Shown here piece after piece: positions 16,687 through 25,653 of a stretch of DNA of 64,000 nucleotides. The position numbers were made by a program, and so were the translations under genes. The notes under the pieces are model-generated. The model was not told the DNA's origin. It saw only the letters and a program-made list of their open reading frames with translations, and searched no databases. The stretch is from contig NZ_JAYVPL010000066.1 of assembly GCF_043757465.1 (NCBI RefSeq), positions 3,077 through 67,076 on the forward strand, in the 5' to 3' direction. The DNA is from Armatimonas sp043757465. GTDB taxonomy: Bacteria; Armatimonadota; Armatimonadia; Armatimonadales; Armatimonadaceae. The stretch's first letter is position 1; every line of letters begins with the position of its first letter.

Positions 16687-17631
16687 CTACGGCGAGTGGT
16701 AAGTGCCCGGACCGGTTCCGGGGTAATAGTCGCCGCCCGCCGCCCAACCGCTAAAGCTAGACATCAGAACGCTCCGTCCCCCACTCACCGAGGTGTAGTA
16801 ATGGGCGGAGATGTTCTTAATCCCCCCACTCACCGAGGCGCCAGGCCCCGAGGCGATGTTAATACCCCCCCCACTCACTGAGGAGGCGATCCCGGAGGCG
16901 GTGTTCTCAAACCCCCCGGTCACAGTGGAGCTGTCGCCGCTGGCGGTGTTAAAATACCCCCCTATCACCGAGGCGTAGAAATTCGTAATAGAGTTGGCGT
17001 ACCCTGAGACAATTCCACCATAGGAGGAATAGTTGTTCAGGTCGCCCATAACCAGGTTGTGGCTCCCCGTGCGATCATTACTAGGCAGACTAGAGGTGAC
17101 TCCTCGCAGGGCGTTGTAGCCGATGATGAGGTTGCCCAACCCGTTGATCGCACCATCGGTTGCTCCACTACCCGAGACGATCTGGAGGTTGGTTCCGCTG
17201 AATCGAGTTACGCTACCAGACACGCTCATGAACTGCGTCTTGTTCTCCAGTGCCGCCACCCGTGTCATGTCCGCAGGGGTACCAGCAGGACTCTGGGGAC
17301 CAGTTAAGCCGGTATCGCCCTTGGCTCCAGCAGGACCGGCGGGGCCAGCGGGACCAGGTTGAAGAACAAGATTTGCTAAACGTACTTCCAGTGCTGCAAC
17401 ACGCTTTTCAAGGGCAGGCAAGCCCCCCGACTGTTGAGCAATAGCTTGACGGCCCAGTGGAGAGAGCAGTAGGGCAATCGTTAATATGCCCAGTGCTACT
17501 CCACTTTGAACCCGATAACGCAAGCGCATCGTGGCTAACTGACTTCCCATCTGAAAATCCATAGAGGCTAACTGCCTCTCCATCTGCAAATACTTAGATT
17601 CGAGATCTTGAATTTCCGAATTAACCGCCAT
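16687..17631 (-). CDS. Membrane-anchored collagen-like protein with YadA-type head repeats
   Basis: The 314-residue protein starts at ATG 17631, chosen because of the AAAGGAAAA ribosome site directly upstream. Residues 1-45 are charged and heptad-like (coiled coil), followed by a hydrophobic segment (about 46-64) that can span the membrane or act as a signal anchor. A second short coiled coil (ALEKRVAALEVRLANL) leads into a Gly-x-y stretch (GPAGPAGPAGAKGDTGLTGP) near residue 95. The C-terminal half holds imperfect repeats such as ENTASGIASSVSGG and INIASGPGASVSGG, the 14-16-residue pattern of trimeric autotransporter heads. The coding DNA shows the matching repeats of about 48 bases. It is probably a trimeric surface fibre, but no YadA-type membrane anchor domain is present. 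Confidence 0.75.
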   Translation of the reverse strand: MAVNSEIQDLESKYLQMERQLASMDFQMGSQLATMRLRYRVQSGVALGILTIALLLSPLGRQAIAQQSGGLPALEKRVAALEVRLANLVLQPGPAGPAGPAGAKGDTGLTGPQSPAGTPADMTRVAALENKTQFMSVSGSVTRFSGTNLQIVSGSGATDGAINGLGNLIIGYNALRGVTSSLPSNDRTGSHNLVMGDLNNYSSYGGIVSGYANSITNFYASVIGGYFNTASGDSSTVTGGFENTASGIASSVSGGGINIASGPGASVSGGIKNISAHYYTSVSGGRSVLMSSFSGWAAGGDYYPGTGPGTYHSP

Positions 17632-18169
17632 TACATTTTTCCTTTCCACGGCGTTATTACACAACGTCGTGCCAGTAGTTTTTCTAGGCAGGCCCCGAAC
17701 AAACATAGTCGTTAATTTCGGCTACTTCTATTCCCCCATCTACTACTAAGCAGGATTGAAAAAATGTAGCAACGTTTTTAGCCCACTCCAATACCGAGTG
17801 GGTCCGAGCAAAACGTTGCCTCAAATATGCATTTATGCTTAGGCTTAGTCTAACATCCTCTACATTGATTCATGCGTAAATTTATCGTAAATTTTGAGGG
17901 ATATTAGAAAAAAGTTGAAATTGTTGCCTCTCTACGCCTCGCATGCGATGGAGACAGGCAGTAGCCTCACAGGAGCATAGGCCACCTCTATCGATCTCCC
18001 TTCTTGTCACTACTCACCGCTGAGGCTTGGGCCGGAGGGGGGGGGTTAGTGGGAGCGGGCGGAAATGCTTGGTGCTCTGGAACACTGGAGCGCTTCGATG
18101 TTCGTATGATTCGGTAGAGATGCTGTGAGGGGATACTTAACGGTCCCCTTCCATGCCACACCATCCCTA
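17632..18169. other. Long AT-rich intergenic region upstream of the collagen-like gene
   Basis: This 538-base stretch holds the ribosome site of the collagen-like gene, the two-part hairpin at 17769-17819 and A/T-rich runs around 17860-17930. I find no convincing gene. Short frames within it lack a coding bias. Confidence 0.5.
17769..17819. repeat. Two-part inverted repeat, probable structured leader or terminator
   Basis: GCAACGTTTT (17769-17778) pairs with AAAACGTTGC (17810-17819), and inside it CCCACTC (17782-17788) pairs with GAGTGGG (17796-17802) around a 7-base loop. The outer arms lie in an A/T-rich region between two minus-strand genes. It could be the terminator of the upstream Uma2 transcript or part of a structured 5' leader of the collagen-like gene. 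No clean T-run follows. Confidence 0.5.
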
Positions 18170-18667
18170 TCAGATAATGACGGTGCAACCGCAGGTGAGT
18201 GCGATGTTCTGTGGCGACGGGTGGCGCTGCTCGGAGTGGCCGGGGCGGAAGTGGCGGACTTCGGCTGTGGCGGGATCGAAGACAATCACGTCCTTGATGC
18301 CTTGGCGCAGGAAAAACGGCACTCCCACACTGAGGTCCTTGCCTTCGTAGTCCGGGCTGACGATCTCAATCACGGCCTCGGGGAGCATGGTGACCGCCGT
18401 GGTCTGCTCCTCGGGTTCGCCGCAGAAGATCGCGATATCGGGGCGCTTGAGCGAGCCGTCGGGGAACTGGACATAGATATCGGCATAGTGGACGCAGCCG
18501 CAGTCGGTGATAGGGGTTGTCGCAGGCTTGATCGAGGCGCGAATCCGATCCACGGCCCGCTGGTGGCGCACGGAGGGAAATGCTTCCCAGGTCGTGATGC
18601 CTCCCGCCACTTCCAGCCGAACCCCGCTCGCCTCGCCCAGCCGGATTGCCTGCTCAAAACTGCTCAT
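18170..18667 (-). CDS. Uma2 family (DUF820) putative PD-(D/E)xK nuclease
   Basis: The 165-residue protein shows the Uma2/DUF820 core. RPDIAIF near residue 77 supplies the Asp, PEAVIEIVSPDYEGKD near 95-110 supplies the Glu and following residues, and GIKDVIVFDP forms the closing strand. These proteins have a restriction-endonuclease-like fold and are abundant in cyanobacteria and Armatimonadota-like genomes. A cellular role is not settled. On the minus strand TAAAAT (18674-18679) ends 7 bases before the ATG, giving an expected leaderless mRNA. The gene follows uppS by only 15 bases but has its own -10 box, so separate transcription is likely. Confidence 0.8.
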   Translation of the reverse strand: MSSFEQAIRLGEASGVRLEVAGGITTWEAFPSVRHQRAVDRIRASIKPATTPITDCGCVHYADIYVQFPDGSLKRPDIAIFCGEPEEQTTAVTMLPEAVIEIVSPDYEGKDLSVGVPFFLRQGIKDVIVFDPATAEVRHFRPGHSEQRHPSPQNIALTCGCTVII

Positions 18668-18673
18668 ACCGCT

Positions 18674-18679
18674 ATTTTA
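18674..18679 (-). promoter_or_regulatory. -10 hexamer TAAAAT of the Uma2 gene
   Basis: TAAAAT followed by AGCGGT and ATG, nearly identical to the arrangement at 16117-16122. It lies in the short space between uppS and the Uma2 gene. Confidence 0.55.
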
Positions 18680-18682
18680 CCG

Positions 18683-19459
18683 CTACTTGAGCCCGCCGAA
18701 GCGGCGCTCGCGGCGCTGGAACTCGGCGATGGCTTCTTCGAGATGCGGCTTGCGAAAGTCCGGCCAGCGCACAGGAGTGAAGTAGATCTCGGCGTAGGCG
18801 ATCTGCCAGAGCAAGTAGTTAGAGATGCGCAGATCCCCAGCGGGGCGGATGAGTAAATCCGGGTCGGGCATTCCAGCGGTGTAGAGCTCTTGCTCAAAAA
18901 GCGTGTCCGTGATCTCGTCGGGCGTGATTTCCCCAGCCGCGACTTTCTCCGCCAAACGCCGCGCCGCGTTCACGATCTCCGCCCGTCCGCCGTAGTTCAG
19001 GCAGATATTGAGCACAAGGCCGGTGTTGGCGCGTGTGACCTCACAGTGCCGATCCAGCTCTTTTCTCAGGTCCGCCGGGAGTGCCTCAAGCCGCCCGGAG
19101 AAGCGCATCTGGACATTGTTCTCGTGGAGTTCCTTGAGCTCGCGACGTGCCCCCTCCACAAAGAGCCGCATGAGGCCATCGGTCTCGGCCTGTGGGCGAC
19201 GCCAGTTCTCGGTAGAGAAAGCATAGAGTGTCAGCGCTTCAAGCCTCATGTCCGACGCAGCCCGCACGACTTCACGGACACTCTGGTAGCCCTGCCAGTG
19301 CCCGGAAAGACGCGGCAGTCCCCGGTCTTTGGCCCAGCGCCCGTTGCCATCGCAGATTATCGCGACATGCCGGGGCAGACGCTCCGGGTCAGGGTCGTAG
19401 GGGAGCGGTTGAGCGGGCGCAGAGGACATAGTTATTGGTCGAGTAGCCAGGGTGGTCAT
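18683..19459 (-). CDS. uppS: Undecaprenyl diphosphate synthase (isoprenyl transferase)
   Basis: The 258-residue protein carries the cis-prenyltransferase signature HVAIICDGNGRWA (residues 31-43), with the catalytic Asp37, then GHWQGYQSVREVV, TLYAFSTENW near 90, LNICLNYGGRAEIVNA near 150, and PDLLIRPAGDLRISNYLLWQ near 205 followed by ARG/E ligands. It condenses isopentenyl diphosphate onto farnesyl diphosphate to make the C55 carrier lipid for cell-wall and O-chain synthesis. Met is replaced by Cys in the usual IIMDGNG motif, a mild change. An extra 10-20 residues precede the core, so an internal start (19429) is possible. A promoter with TTGACC and TAATTT at 17-base spacing lies upstream. Confidence 0.95.
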   Translation of the reverse strand: MTTLATRPITMSSAPAQPLPYDPDPERLPRHVAIICDGNGRWAKDRGLPRLSGHWQGYQSVREVVRAASDMRLEALTLYAFSTENWRRPQAETDGLMRLFVEGARRELKELHENNVQMRFSGRLEALPADLRKELDRHCEVTRANTGLVLNICLNYGGRAEIVNAARRLAEKVAAGEITPDEITDTLFEQELYTAGMPDPDLLIRPAGDLRISNYLLWQIAYAEIYFTPVRWPDFRKPHLEEAIAEFQRRERRFGGLK

Positions 19460-19495
19460 AGCGGTTCACTTTGCCTTACAAAGAACTTCGTAGAC

Positions 19496-19524
19496 AAATT
19501 ACCACGATTTAGCCCATTGGTCAA
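19496..19524 (-). promoter_or_regulatory. Sigma-70-type promoter of uppS
   Basis: On the minus strand TTGACC (19519-19524) and TAATTT (19496-19501) are 17 bases apart. Transcription would start near 19490, giving a leader of about 30 bases to the start codon at 19459. Confidence 0.55.
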
Positions 19525-19539
19525 GTGATCAAGCCCAGT

Positions 19540-21219
19540 TTACCCGACGCTTTTGAGCCATGCGCGGATTTCATCCTCGCTAAGTTTTTCGGGTTCTAAT
19601 CGGCAGGTAATATTCTCTGCTCGGAACTTGCGCTGCGTGTTGTGCAGAAGCAGTGGTTTAGTATTGGCTAGAAACGCCGCCGTGTGCAGTCCGCCAATCC
19701 CACGCAAGCCCGGCGCGTAGGCCCGCTCCAGATACGCCGCATCGTCGTCGGCAGCGAAGCCTTGCATATCCACAACCGTCGGCCCCGGGCAGAGCTCAGG
19801 TGCGACCGCACGCGCCAACAGTACCTCAATCCCCCCGATCAGCGTGATGCTCCCGACACCCGCTTGGCTCGCCTCCACCATATTTTTCAGGACTGTCTGC
19901 ACCTGATTCCCCAGTGGGGTTCGGTTGTAGCACGAGAAATAGTCCTTCCAGAGTGTATTGGGATCGTTATCCAGCGGTGATGCCACAACCTTGAGCCAGT
20001 CTGCGCGTCCGTTCGTGCCCTTTCCCTTTGGCACCTCCACCGCCAGCGCAATTGCCAAGCCCTTACGCAAGAGCTCCCGGGATTTTTTGTCGTTCTTCTG
20101 GCGCAGGGCAAGAATCGTCTCGGCACGCTCGCGCTTGAGCTCACTCAGCAGCTCTGAGTCACTCTTACCGGCGGGGCGCTTGACACGGAGCTGCTTGGGA
20201 TCGAGCTCCACGGGCCTTTCTTTTTCCGCCGCCTCACCGCGTAGGTGCTTCTTGAAGAACGCGTACATGGCCTCGCGGCTCTCGACATTGTAGTTGTGAC
20301 CGTAGTTGAACTGCACCCACTGCAAGTTCTCTGGCTTCCCGTACAGCTCGTAGACTTTCTTAACCGCCGGGCCTTCCTCCAGCGGCACTTTACTGGTCCA
20401 GTCGCCCGTGCAGGCAACAAAGAGCTGCGGCTTGGGCGCAAACACCGACGCCACTTCCACATTGTCCGTCCCGACCCGCAGCCCCGGCGCATTCTCGCAG
20501 TTGCAGCCGCCCTGCATATAGGCTGAGACCATGTTCACTGGCACACTGACTTGCACCCGGTCGTCTATGGCGGCCAGTAAAAACGTCTGTGAGCCGCCGC
20601 CCGATGCCCCCGTCGCTCCGAGTTTTTTCTTATCTACAAATGGCAATGACTGCAAATAATCTAAAACACGAATGCTATTCCAGGTCTGCACGCCCAGCTC
20701 GCTCACCCCCCAGAGCCACTGGTCCAAGCTCGCGCCGAGCTTTCGGTGCACGAACTGATCGGTGTCGTTATAGCCGAGCATGTCGTAGGCAAAGACCACA
20801 AAACCCTGCCGCGCTAAACTGGCCGCCAGATTCACCAGATCTGCCTTCCCCGCCCCACGCGGCCCTGGCACAGGTGGCGCTTTTGGCACATCCGCCTCGC
20901 GCTGCAATCGCCCCTGATCCCAGTGCCCATGCATGTTGGCAATCGCCGGAAACGGCCCCGCCCCCTTTGGCCTGTACAAGCTCCCGCAGAGCCAGAACCC
21001 TGGGAAAGTCTCCAGCGCCACGTTCTCAATCGTAATATCCGCCAGCTCCACGGTGCTCGTCACCTTAGGCTTCAATGGCGTCTTTTCCGGCAGTGGCCAG
21101 AGCCCACACGAAAACAAAATCCGCTCCCGGATTTCTTTAGCGCGGGCCTCCCATGCCGCACGAGTGGCGGGGGCAGAAAACAAATGATGGGTATTCAGAT
21201 CACGCGGCGGTGCAGACAT
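19540..21219 (-). CDS. Acetyl-xylan-esterase-like alpha/beta hydrolase
   Basis: The 559-residue protein has an alpha/beta-hydrolase core. PAIANMHGHWDQGR near residue 92 forms the oxyanion region, FVVFAYDMLGYNDTDQ near 140, KLGATGASGGGSQTFLLAAID near 205 contains the nucleophile elbow with Ser in GASGGG, and FNYGHNYNVESREAMYAFF near 310 supplies the His. The N-terminal 60 residues (ATRAAWEARAKEIRERIL...) and the long C-terminal arm are shared with secreted esterases often annotated as acetylxylan esterase in planctomycetes and Armatimonadota. No signal peptide is visible here. An AGGAG ribosome site lies 10 bases before the ATG. Substrate is unproven, and a role in plant polysaccharide side-chain removal is inferred. 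Confidence 0.7.
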   Translation of the reverse strand: MSAPPRDLNTHHLFSAPATRAAWEARAKEIRERILFSCGLWPLPEKTPLKPKVTSTVELADITIENVALETFPGFWLCGSLYRPKGAGPFPAIANMHGHWDQGRLQREADVPKAPPVPGPRGAGKADLVNLAASLARQGFVVFAYDMLGYNDTDQFVHRKLGASLDQWLWGVSELGVQTWNSIRVLDYLQSLPFVDKKKLGATGASGGGSQTFLLAAIDDRVQVSVPVNMVSAYMQGGCNCENAPGLRVGTDNVEVASVFAPKPQLFVACTGDWTSKVPLEEGPAVKKVYELYGKPENLQWVQFNYGHNYNVESREAMYAFFKKHLRGEAAEKERPVELDPKQLRVKRPAGKSDSELLSELKRERAETILALRQKNDKKSRELLRKGLAIALAVEVPKGKGTNGRADWLKVVASPLDNDPNTLWKDYFSCYNRTPLGNQVQTVLKNMVEASQAGVGSITLIGGIEVLLARAVAPELCPGPTVVDMQGFAADDDAAYLERAYAPGLRGIGGLHTAAFLANTKPLLLHNTQRKFRAENITCRLEPEKLSEDEIRAWLKSVG

Positions 21220-21273
21220 GATAATTGCTCCTAGAGAAATTAGCTGAGATTTGATGACAGTTTAACAGATTTA

Positions 21274-23211
21274 TCACCGAATTTTATAGAGAATATACTC
21301 GCCTTGTTGGGCAGCAACAGGGTAGCGCTGGCGGAAGAAGTTTTCATTGAGCGGGAGGCGTTTGCTGTTATCACTATGGCTGGGAATGTCGCCGCGCTCG
21401 CGGGGGGTGACTGCCACATAGTCAATCTCGTATTTTTTGAGAAGTGCCTCAGCTTCGGGCGGCGAGGCGGCTGTGTAGATCGCCAGCATCGCATCTTCCC
21501 GGTACTTGTAGACCAAGCCGTGTGAGCCAAGCCAGCCGGGATAGCCCAGCCACATCCGTCGTCCTGCCCAGTAGACCGGGTGGATATACGCCGGTGCGGT
21601 CAGGATGCGGGCGTGCGGTGGGGTGGTCGCTAGGATCGCATCCCCAAAGCGTTGCTCCTGCGGTGAGAAGATCTCTTGCTTGCCACTGCCCGTCGCCACG
21701 TGCCATGCGTCAATTGCCCCTGCCGTGACGCAGCAGAGCAGAACAAACGGTGTCCAGACACGCAGCCCGGGCGTTTTTAGCCAGCTTGCGAGAAGCCCGG
21801 CGACCAGCGGGACACTCAGCAGGTACCAGTAGATCAGCACTTTTAAGTTGTCCCAGATCCACGGTGCCATCTGCACCATATTGGGGCCAAAGAAGCAGAC
21901 CAGAAACGGCAGGTAGAACCCGAGCAAGCGGCGCGGGACACGGCTCGCGGCCAGGACTAGTAGCGGGATAAACGGCCCGGTGTTGAACAGCCAGAACCGC
22001 GCCCAGCCCAGCACATCGGTCGCGTTGCCATCCCAGCCCAGCGCGAAGCGGCGAAACTTCGACGTGTCCGTCTGGCTACCCAGGAGCATGTACGCCAGCG
22101 ACGGGAGAGCCAGCAGAACCAGAAGTGCGAAAAACGGTAACCAGCGGCTAAGAGCGACTCTCAATCCCGAATGCCGCACGGCCCCCAGCGCTTGCAACAC
22201 TGCGACTCCCACCAGCGACGCAAAAGTATGAATATGCCCCAGTGGCAGCAGCCCGACCAGCAGCCCCGCCAGCCACATCCCCCGACGCTTCCCGTCCCAC
22301 CAGAGCCGAGCCACCGTCAGCGCGAGGGGCATTCCTAGAACAATACTACGCTGTGTCCCGAGCAGAACACAGAGCATATTGCCCCAGCGCAGGCTCCGCT
22401 CCGCATCGTTGGTATAGCTCTTGGGCAGGTTGAGGAGAAACTCCCCCAGTCCCTTGCCCGAGGCCGCTTGCCAGTCCCCGCCAAAGTAGAGAAAGCCCCA
22501 GCCGCCACAAAAAAGCGCCACGGGCAGGGCAAGATGCGCCGCCAGAGCATCCTGAGTGAAGAGCCGTGTGAGCCGCCACAGCCAGTAGAGCGTGCAGGCG
22601 ATCAGCGTGGCGTTCTGAAAGAAAAAGGCATCGGGAACACTCGCACCCGCTTTCACAAAGAGTGCCGCCGTAAAGTCAACAATAAAGGGATACGTGAGCT
22701 TCGCGCCCTCTAGCGCGGGGTGCTCCGGCGGGAAGTTCCCCCCCACGACGAAGCCCTTCACAATCCCGATATGCAGCGGCAGGTCGCCTAAATTCGCGAC
22801 ATTGAGTGTCCAGATCGCCCCGTCGGCGTCGGCGTAGCACGCGCCCCAGAAGAAGCGCAGCAAAAAAGCAAAGAGCACGGTGTACCAGAGCGTCAAAACC
22901 ACACCGCTCTTGCCCGGCTTCCGTAGCTGATGCACCATCCGGCTCAGGCTCACGCTTGCCACCCGCAGGAGCCGCCGCCGTGGCCCCAGCCGCAGCCAGA
23001 CCAGCGCGGGCGAAAAACTCAGCACTGTCGCGAGTCCCAGCGCCACGGGAGTCATTCCAAAACCCGATGCCAGCGCCAGGCCGAGCAATCCCAGCAGTAA
23101 GTTTCCCAGCGGAACCGCCGCCGCCAGCCGCTCTCCCAGTGTCCAGCGCCGTGCAAAAACTCCCACCAACGCCAGCGCCCCGAGTGTCGCCAGGAGAAAA
23201 AGAAGGAGCAT
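21274..23211 (-). CDS. Large polytopic membrane protein, GT-C glycosyltransferase-like
   Basis: The 645-residue protein is almost entirely hydrophobic segments in its first 500 residues, with one conserved-looking loop after the third or fourth segment (NVANLGDLPLHIGIVKGFVVGGNFPPEHPALEGAKLTY, described by its D-P-L-H and FPPEHP elements) and a soluble C-terminal tail. This layout is that of GT-C lipid-linked-sugar transferases. It starts 3 bases after the stop of the PMT-family gene at 23215, so the pair is co-transcribed and probably acts on the same lipid-linked sugar pathway. I do not recognise a named subfamily. It may be related to DUF6541/DUF2298-type membrane proteins. Confidence 0.6.
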   Translation of the reverse strand: MLLLFLLATLGALALVGVFARRWTLGERLAAAVPLGNLLLGLLGLALASGFGMTPVALGLATVLSFSPALVWLRLGPRRRLLRVASVSLSRMVHQLRKPGKSGVVLTLWYTVLFAFLLRFFWGACYADADGAIWTLNVANLGDLPLHIGIVKGFVVGGNFPPEHPALEGAKLTYPFIVDFTAALFVKAGASVPDAFFFQNATLIACTLYWLWRLTRLFTQDALAAHLALPVALFCGGWGFLYFGGDWQAASGKGLGEFLLNLPKSYTNDAERSLRWGNMLCVLLGTQRSIVLGMPLALTVARLWWDGKRRGMWLAGLLVGLLPLGHIHTFASLVGVAVLQALGAVRHSGLRVALSRWLPFFALLVLLALPSLAYMLLGSQTDTSKFRRFALGWDGNATDVLGWARFWLFNTGPFIPLLVLAASRVPRRLLGFYLPFLVCFFGPNMVQMAPWIWDNLKVLIYWYLLSVPLVAGLLASWLKTPGLRVWTPFVLLCCVTAGAIDAWHVATGSGKQEIFSPQEQRFGDAILATTPPHARILTAPAYIHPVYWAGRRMWLGYPGWLGSHGLVYKYREDAMLAIYTAASPPEAEALLKKYEIDYVAVTPRERGDIPSHSDNSKRLPLNENFFRQRYPVAAQQGEYILYKIR

Positions 23212-23214
23212 TCC

Positions 23215-24837
23215 CTAGCGCCAGAGCTTTCCGAGCCAGATGTGCATCTGAACGTACGGATCGGGGATGGGCAGACCAGAGAGCAAGGGGTAGAAGAAGC
23301 CGAACCAGAAGAGGATCAGGACACCGTAGCCCGCCGCGATGTAGCGCGAGTCTTCGTCGCGACTGGTCCAGAGCCGCGCGCCAAAGTGCCCTAGCGCGAT
23401 ACACGCAAACGGCAGTGCCTCGAAGAAATAGTGCAGAAAGATCAGCGAGCGCGGCTGAATCGCCCACGCCAGCCAGAGCCCCAGCCCGAGCAGTGCGGCT
23501 AGGCCTAGGCCGGAGTGCTTGTCTTTCCACGCCCGCCAAGTGGCGAAGGCAAGCGCGGGAATGCTCGCCCACCAGACAAAGACATTGCCCACACATAAAA
23601 TCCCGACAATACGATTGTCGCCCGGCCCCACTTTGCTGTACTCGTACCAGGTAGGGCGCAGCACCAGCGGCCAGGACCACCAGGGCGAGCTGTACGGATG
23701 CGTCTCTTTCATCCCCGCATGGTAGTCCCACATCACTTTCTGCTCGGTGAAGACCTTGAATAGATCATGGTTCTGGCGCATGTAGGGAATGTAGGAGAGC
23801 AGGTAGAGGGCCACGGGAATGCCGATAAACGCGAGCAGGTACCAGCCTGGCAGCGCAAGCTGCGCCACCCAAGCCGAGTGCCGCTCGCTCCACCGGGCCG
23901 CGATATAGGCCAGCAGATAGAGCCCCACTCCACCAATCAGCCACCACAGAAGTCCCGATAGAATCACTCGCTGCTGCTCAGGGTAGGCAGTATCGGCGGT
24001 GTAGAAGCGACGCAGTTGCAAGAAGAGCGCCCCCAACACCGCCACACCAAGCCCGGCCAGCGCCAGCACCTTCGGGTGGTTCACGACACGGGGCAGGTCG
24101 TGGGCGAGCAGCCAGAGCGCGATCAGCCCAAACGCATAGAGTGTCGTCCAGCGCGTCGCAATCGCCAGCCCCAGCGCCACTCCGAGAACGGGCAGCAACA
24201 GAGGGTTTCGCTTGGTCTTGTAGGTCCAGGCCAGCAGGGCCGACAGGAGAATAAAGCAGACCGTGTAGATATTGGTCATGGCCATGCGGCTCTGGACAAA
24301 GAACACCCCATCGAGCGCCAGCATTCCCGTCGCCAATAGTGCCGCCAGCCGGTTGCCGGTGAGTGTCCGTGCGAGAAAGAACATCAGCAGTACCGAGAGT
24401 GCTCCAAAGACCGCGCTCCCAAAACGCCAGCCAAACGCTGCGGCATGCGAAAACCCCATGTCGGGTTTGTAGATGCCTTCAACAGGATTGAAGTTCCCTC
24501 CGAAGAGCTTCAGCCCCCCGGCGATCACCAGCTTGGCCAGCGGCGGATGCGTCCACTCCATCGGGTTCTGCCCAAGGAGATACTGCATCCCGGTGCGGGA
24601 GTGGTAGCACTCATCGAAGACGGCTTTAGCAGGGAAGTCCAGCCGAACGAGTATCACGCAGAAGAAGCTCATGGCCAGGGTTGCCGCGAGCAAGTAGTCC
24701 AGTCGCTCCATCGGCTCCTGTGTCAGCCCAGGCTTCTCCTGCGCTTCTTTAAGCTGGAAAAACCCGCGCAATGACCAACAGACGAGCACGACCACCGTCA
24801 GTGGCAGGATAAAGTGAGCGGGTGTCAGACTGTCCAT
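23215..24837 (-). CDS. Dolichyl-phosphate-mannose--protein mannosyltransferase family (GT39) protein
   Basis: The 540-residue membrane protein has the PMT signature. FDECYHSRTGMQYLLG near residue 95 contains the Asp-Glu pair of the first periplasmic loop, MEWTHPPLAKLVIAGG follows, and FGWRFGSAVFGALSVLLMF leads into the next segment. PMT family enzymes move a sugar from a lipid phosphate carrier to hydroxyl groups of exported proteins or to lipids. The protein would sit in the inner membrane with its active site outside. TATAAT on the minus strand (24845-24850) ends 8 bases before the ATG, again without a ribosome site. The downstream gene at 21274 is 3 bases away. Confidence 0.82.
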   Translation of the reverse strand: MDSLTPAHFILPLTVVVLVCWSLRGFFQLKEAQEKPGLTQEPMERLDYLLAATLAMSFFCVILVRLDFPAKAVFDECYHSRTGMQYLLGQNPMEWTHPPLAKLVIAGGLKLFGGNFNPVEGIYKPDMGFSHAAAFGWRFGSAVFGALSVLLMFFLARTLTGNRLAALLATGMLALDGVFFVQSRMAMTNIYTVCFILLSALLAWTYKTKRNPLLLPVLGVALGLAIATRWTTLYAFGLIALWLLAHDLPRVVNHPKVLALAGLGVAVLGALFLQLRRFYTADTAYPEQQRVILSGLLWWLIGGVGLYLLAYIAARWSERHSAWVAQLALPGWYLLAFIGIPVALYLLSYIPYMRQNHDLFKVFTEQKVMWDYHAGMKETHPYSSPWWSWPLVLRPTWYEYSKVGPGDNRIVGILCVGNVFVWWASIPALAFATWRAWKDKHSGLGLAALLGLGLWLAWAIQPRSLIFLHYFFEALPFACIALGHFGARLWTSRDEDSRYIAAGYGVLILFWFGFFYPLLSGLPIPDPYVQMHIWLGKLWR

Positions 24838-24844
24838 ACACTAC

Positions 24845-24850
24845 ATTATA
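24845..24850 (-). promoter_or_regulatory. Consensus -10 TATAAT of the PMT gene
   Basis: A perfect TATAAT lies 8 bases before the start codon at 24837. It occupies the short gap after the TerC gene. Confidence 0.65.
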
Positions 24851-25652
24851 GCCGAGGCTCGATAAGCTCCACAGACTTATTCTTCTTATCGGAGGTTGCC
24901 CGGATATTGAGCACTTGCACAAATACCGAGAACCCCATGGAGAAATAGACATAGCCCTGGGGAATCTCGAAGTGAAAGCCCTCGATCACCAGATTGAATC
25001 CGATTAGCAACAAGAAGGAGAGCGCCAGAATTTTCACTCCCGGATGCTTCTCTACAAACCGGCTCACAGGATTCACTGTCAGCGCCATGATTCCTGTGGA
25101 GACAAGTACCGCAAGAACCATCACGGTCACCTGGCTGGGCGGGATCATGCCAATGGCCGTCACAATGGAGTCGAGCGAAAAAACAATATTGAGTAGCATG
25201 ATCTGCACCATCACGGCCCCAAACTGACCGCTGCCGCTCTTGCGCTCGTCCGGGTTCTGCTCAATATGATCGTCACCCTCTAGCTTGTGATGCAGCTCGT
25301 GAGAAGCCTTGGCGAGCAAGAAAATCCCGCCGATGATCAGCACCAAGTCTTGCAAAGAGATTCCAATCGTCGTGCCGTGTGTGTGTGGATCTTTAAACGG
25401 CAGACTAAACAGAGGGTCTTTCATCCGAAGGACGATAGGAATAAACAGGAGCAGGAGGATGCGCGGAATCACCGCCAGCACCATTCCCTTCCGGCGCCCC
25501 TCAGCTTGCCTCTCGGGTGCGAGCTTGCCGGCGAGAATCGAGATAAAGACGATATTATCTATCCCCAGCACGATCTCCAGCGCAATCAGGGTCAGTAGAC
25601 CAATCCAGGCACTGGGCATACTCACCCAGTTAAAATTAAGAAGATTCTCCAA
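24846..25652 (-). CDS. TerC family integral membrane protein
   Basis: The protein (268 residues from TTG 25652) has the TerC signatures LEIVLGIDNIVFISIL near residue 28 and IVFSLDSIVTAIGM near 155, each with the conserved Asp residues in membrane helices, plus a cytoplasmic loop rich in His, Glu and Asp (ELHHKLEGDDHIEQ). TerC/Alx proteins are linked to manganese export and tellurium resistance. The TTG start gives MENLLNFNWVSMPSAW and lies directly after the TAG of the PHP gene, suggesting coupling. A later ATG at 25619 and an earlier one at 25676 are alternatives. The 3' end runs up to the PMT promoter. Confidence 0.85.
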   Translation of the reverse strand: MENLLNFNWVSMPSAWIGLLTLIALEIVLGIDNIVFISILAGKLAPERQAEGRRKGMVLAVIPRILLLLFIPIVLRMKDPLFSLPFKDPHTHGTTIGISLQDLVLIIGGIFLLAKASHELHHKLEGDDHIEQNPDERKSGSGQFGAVMVQIMLLNIVFSLDSIVTAIGMIPPSQVTVMVLAVLVSTGIMALTVNPVSRFVEKHPGVKILALSFLLLIGFNLVIEGFHFEIPQGYVYFSMGFSVFVQVLNIRATSDKKNKSVELIEPRL

Positions 25653-25653
25653 A

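Noticed and set aside
16770..16990. Repeats of about 48 bases with CACTCACCGAGG cores
   Set aside because: They are explained by the YadA-like head repeats of the collagen-like protein on the minus strand.
12824..17738. Twelve-base match TCTATTCCCCCA at 12824-12835 and 17727-17738, each upstream of a minus-strand surface-protein gene
   Set aside because: The distances to the start codons differ (about 4 and 96 bases), so a shared regulatory role is not convincing. Chance is likely for two copies.
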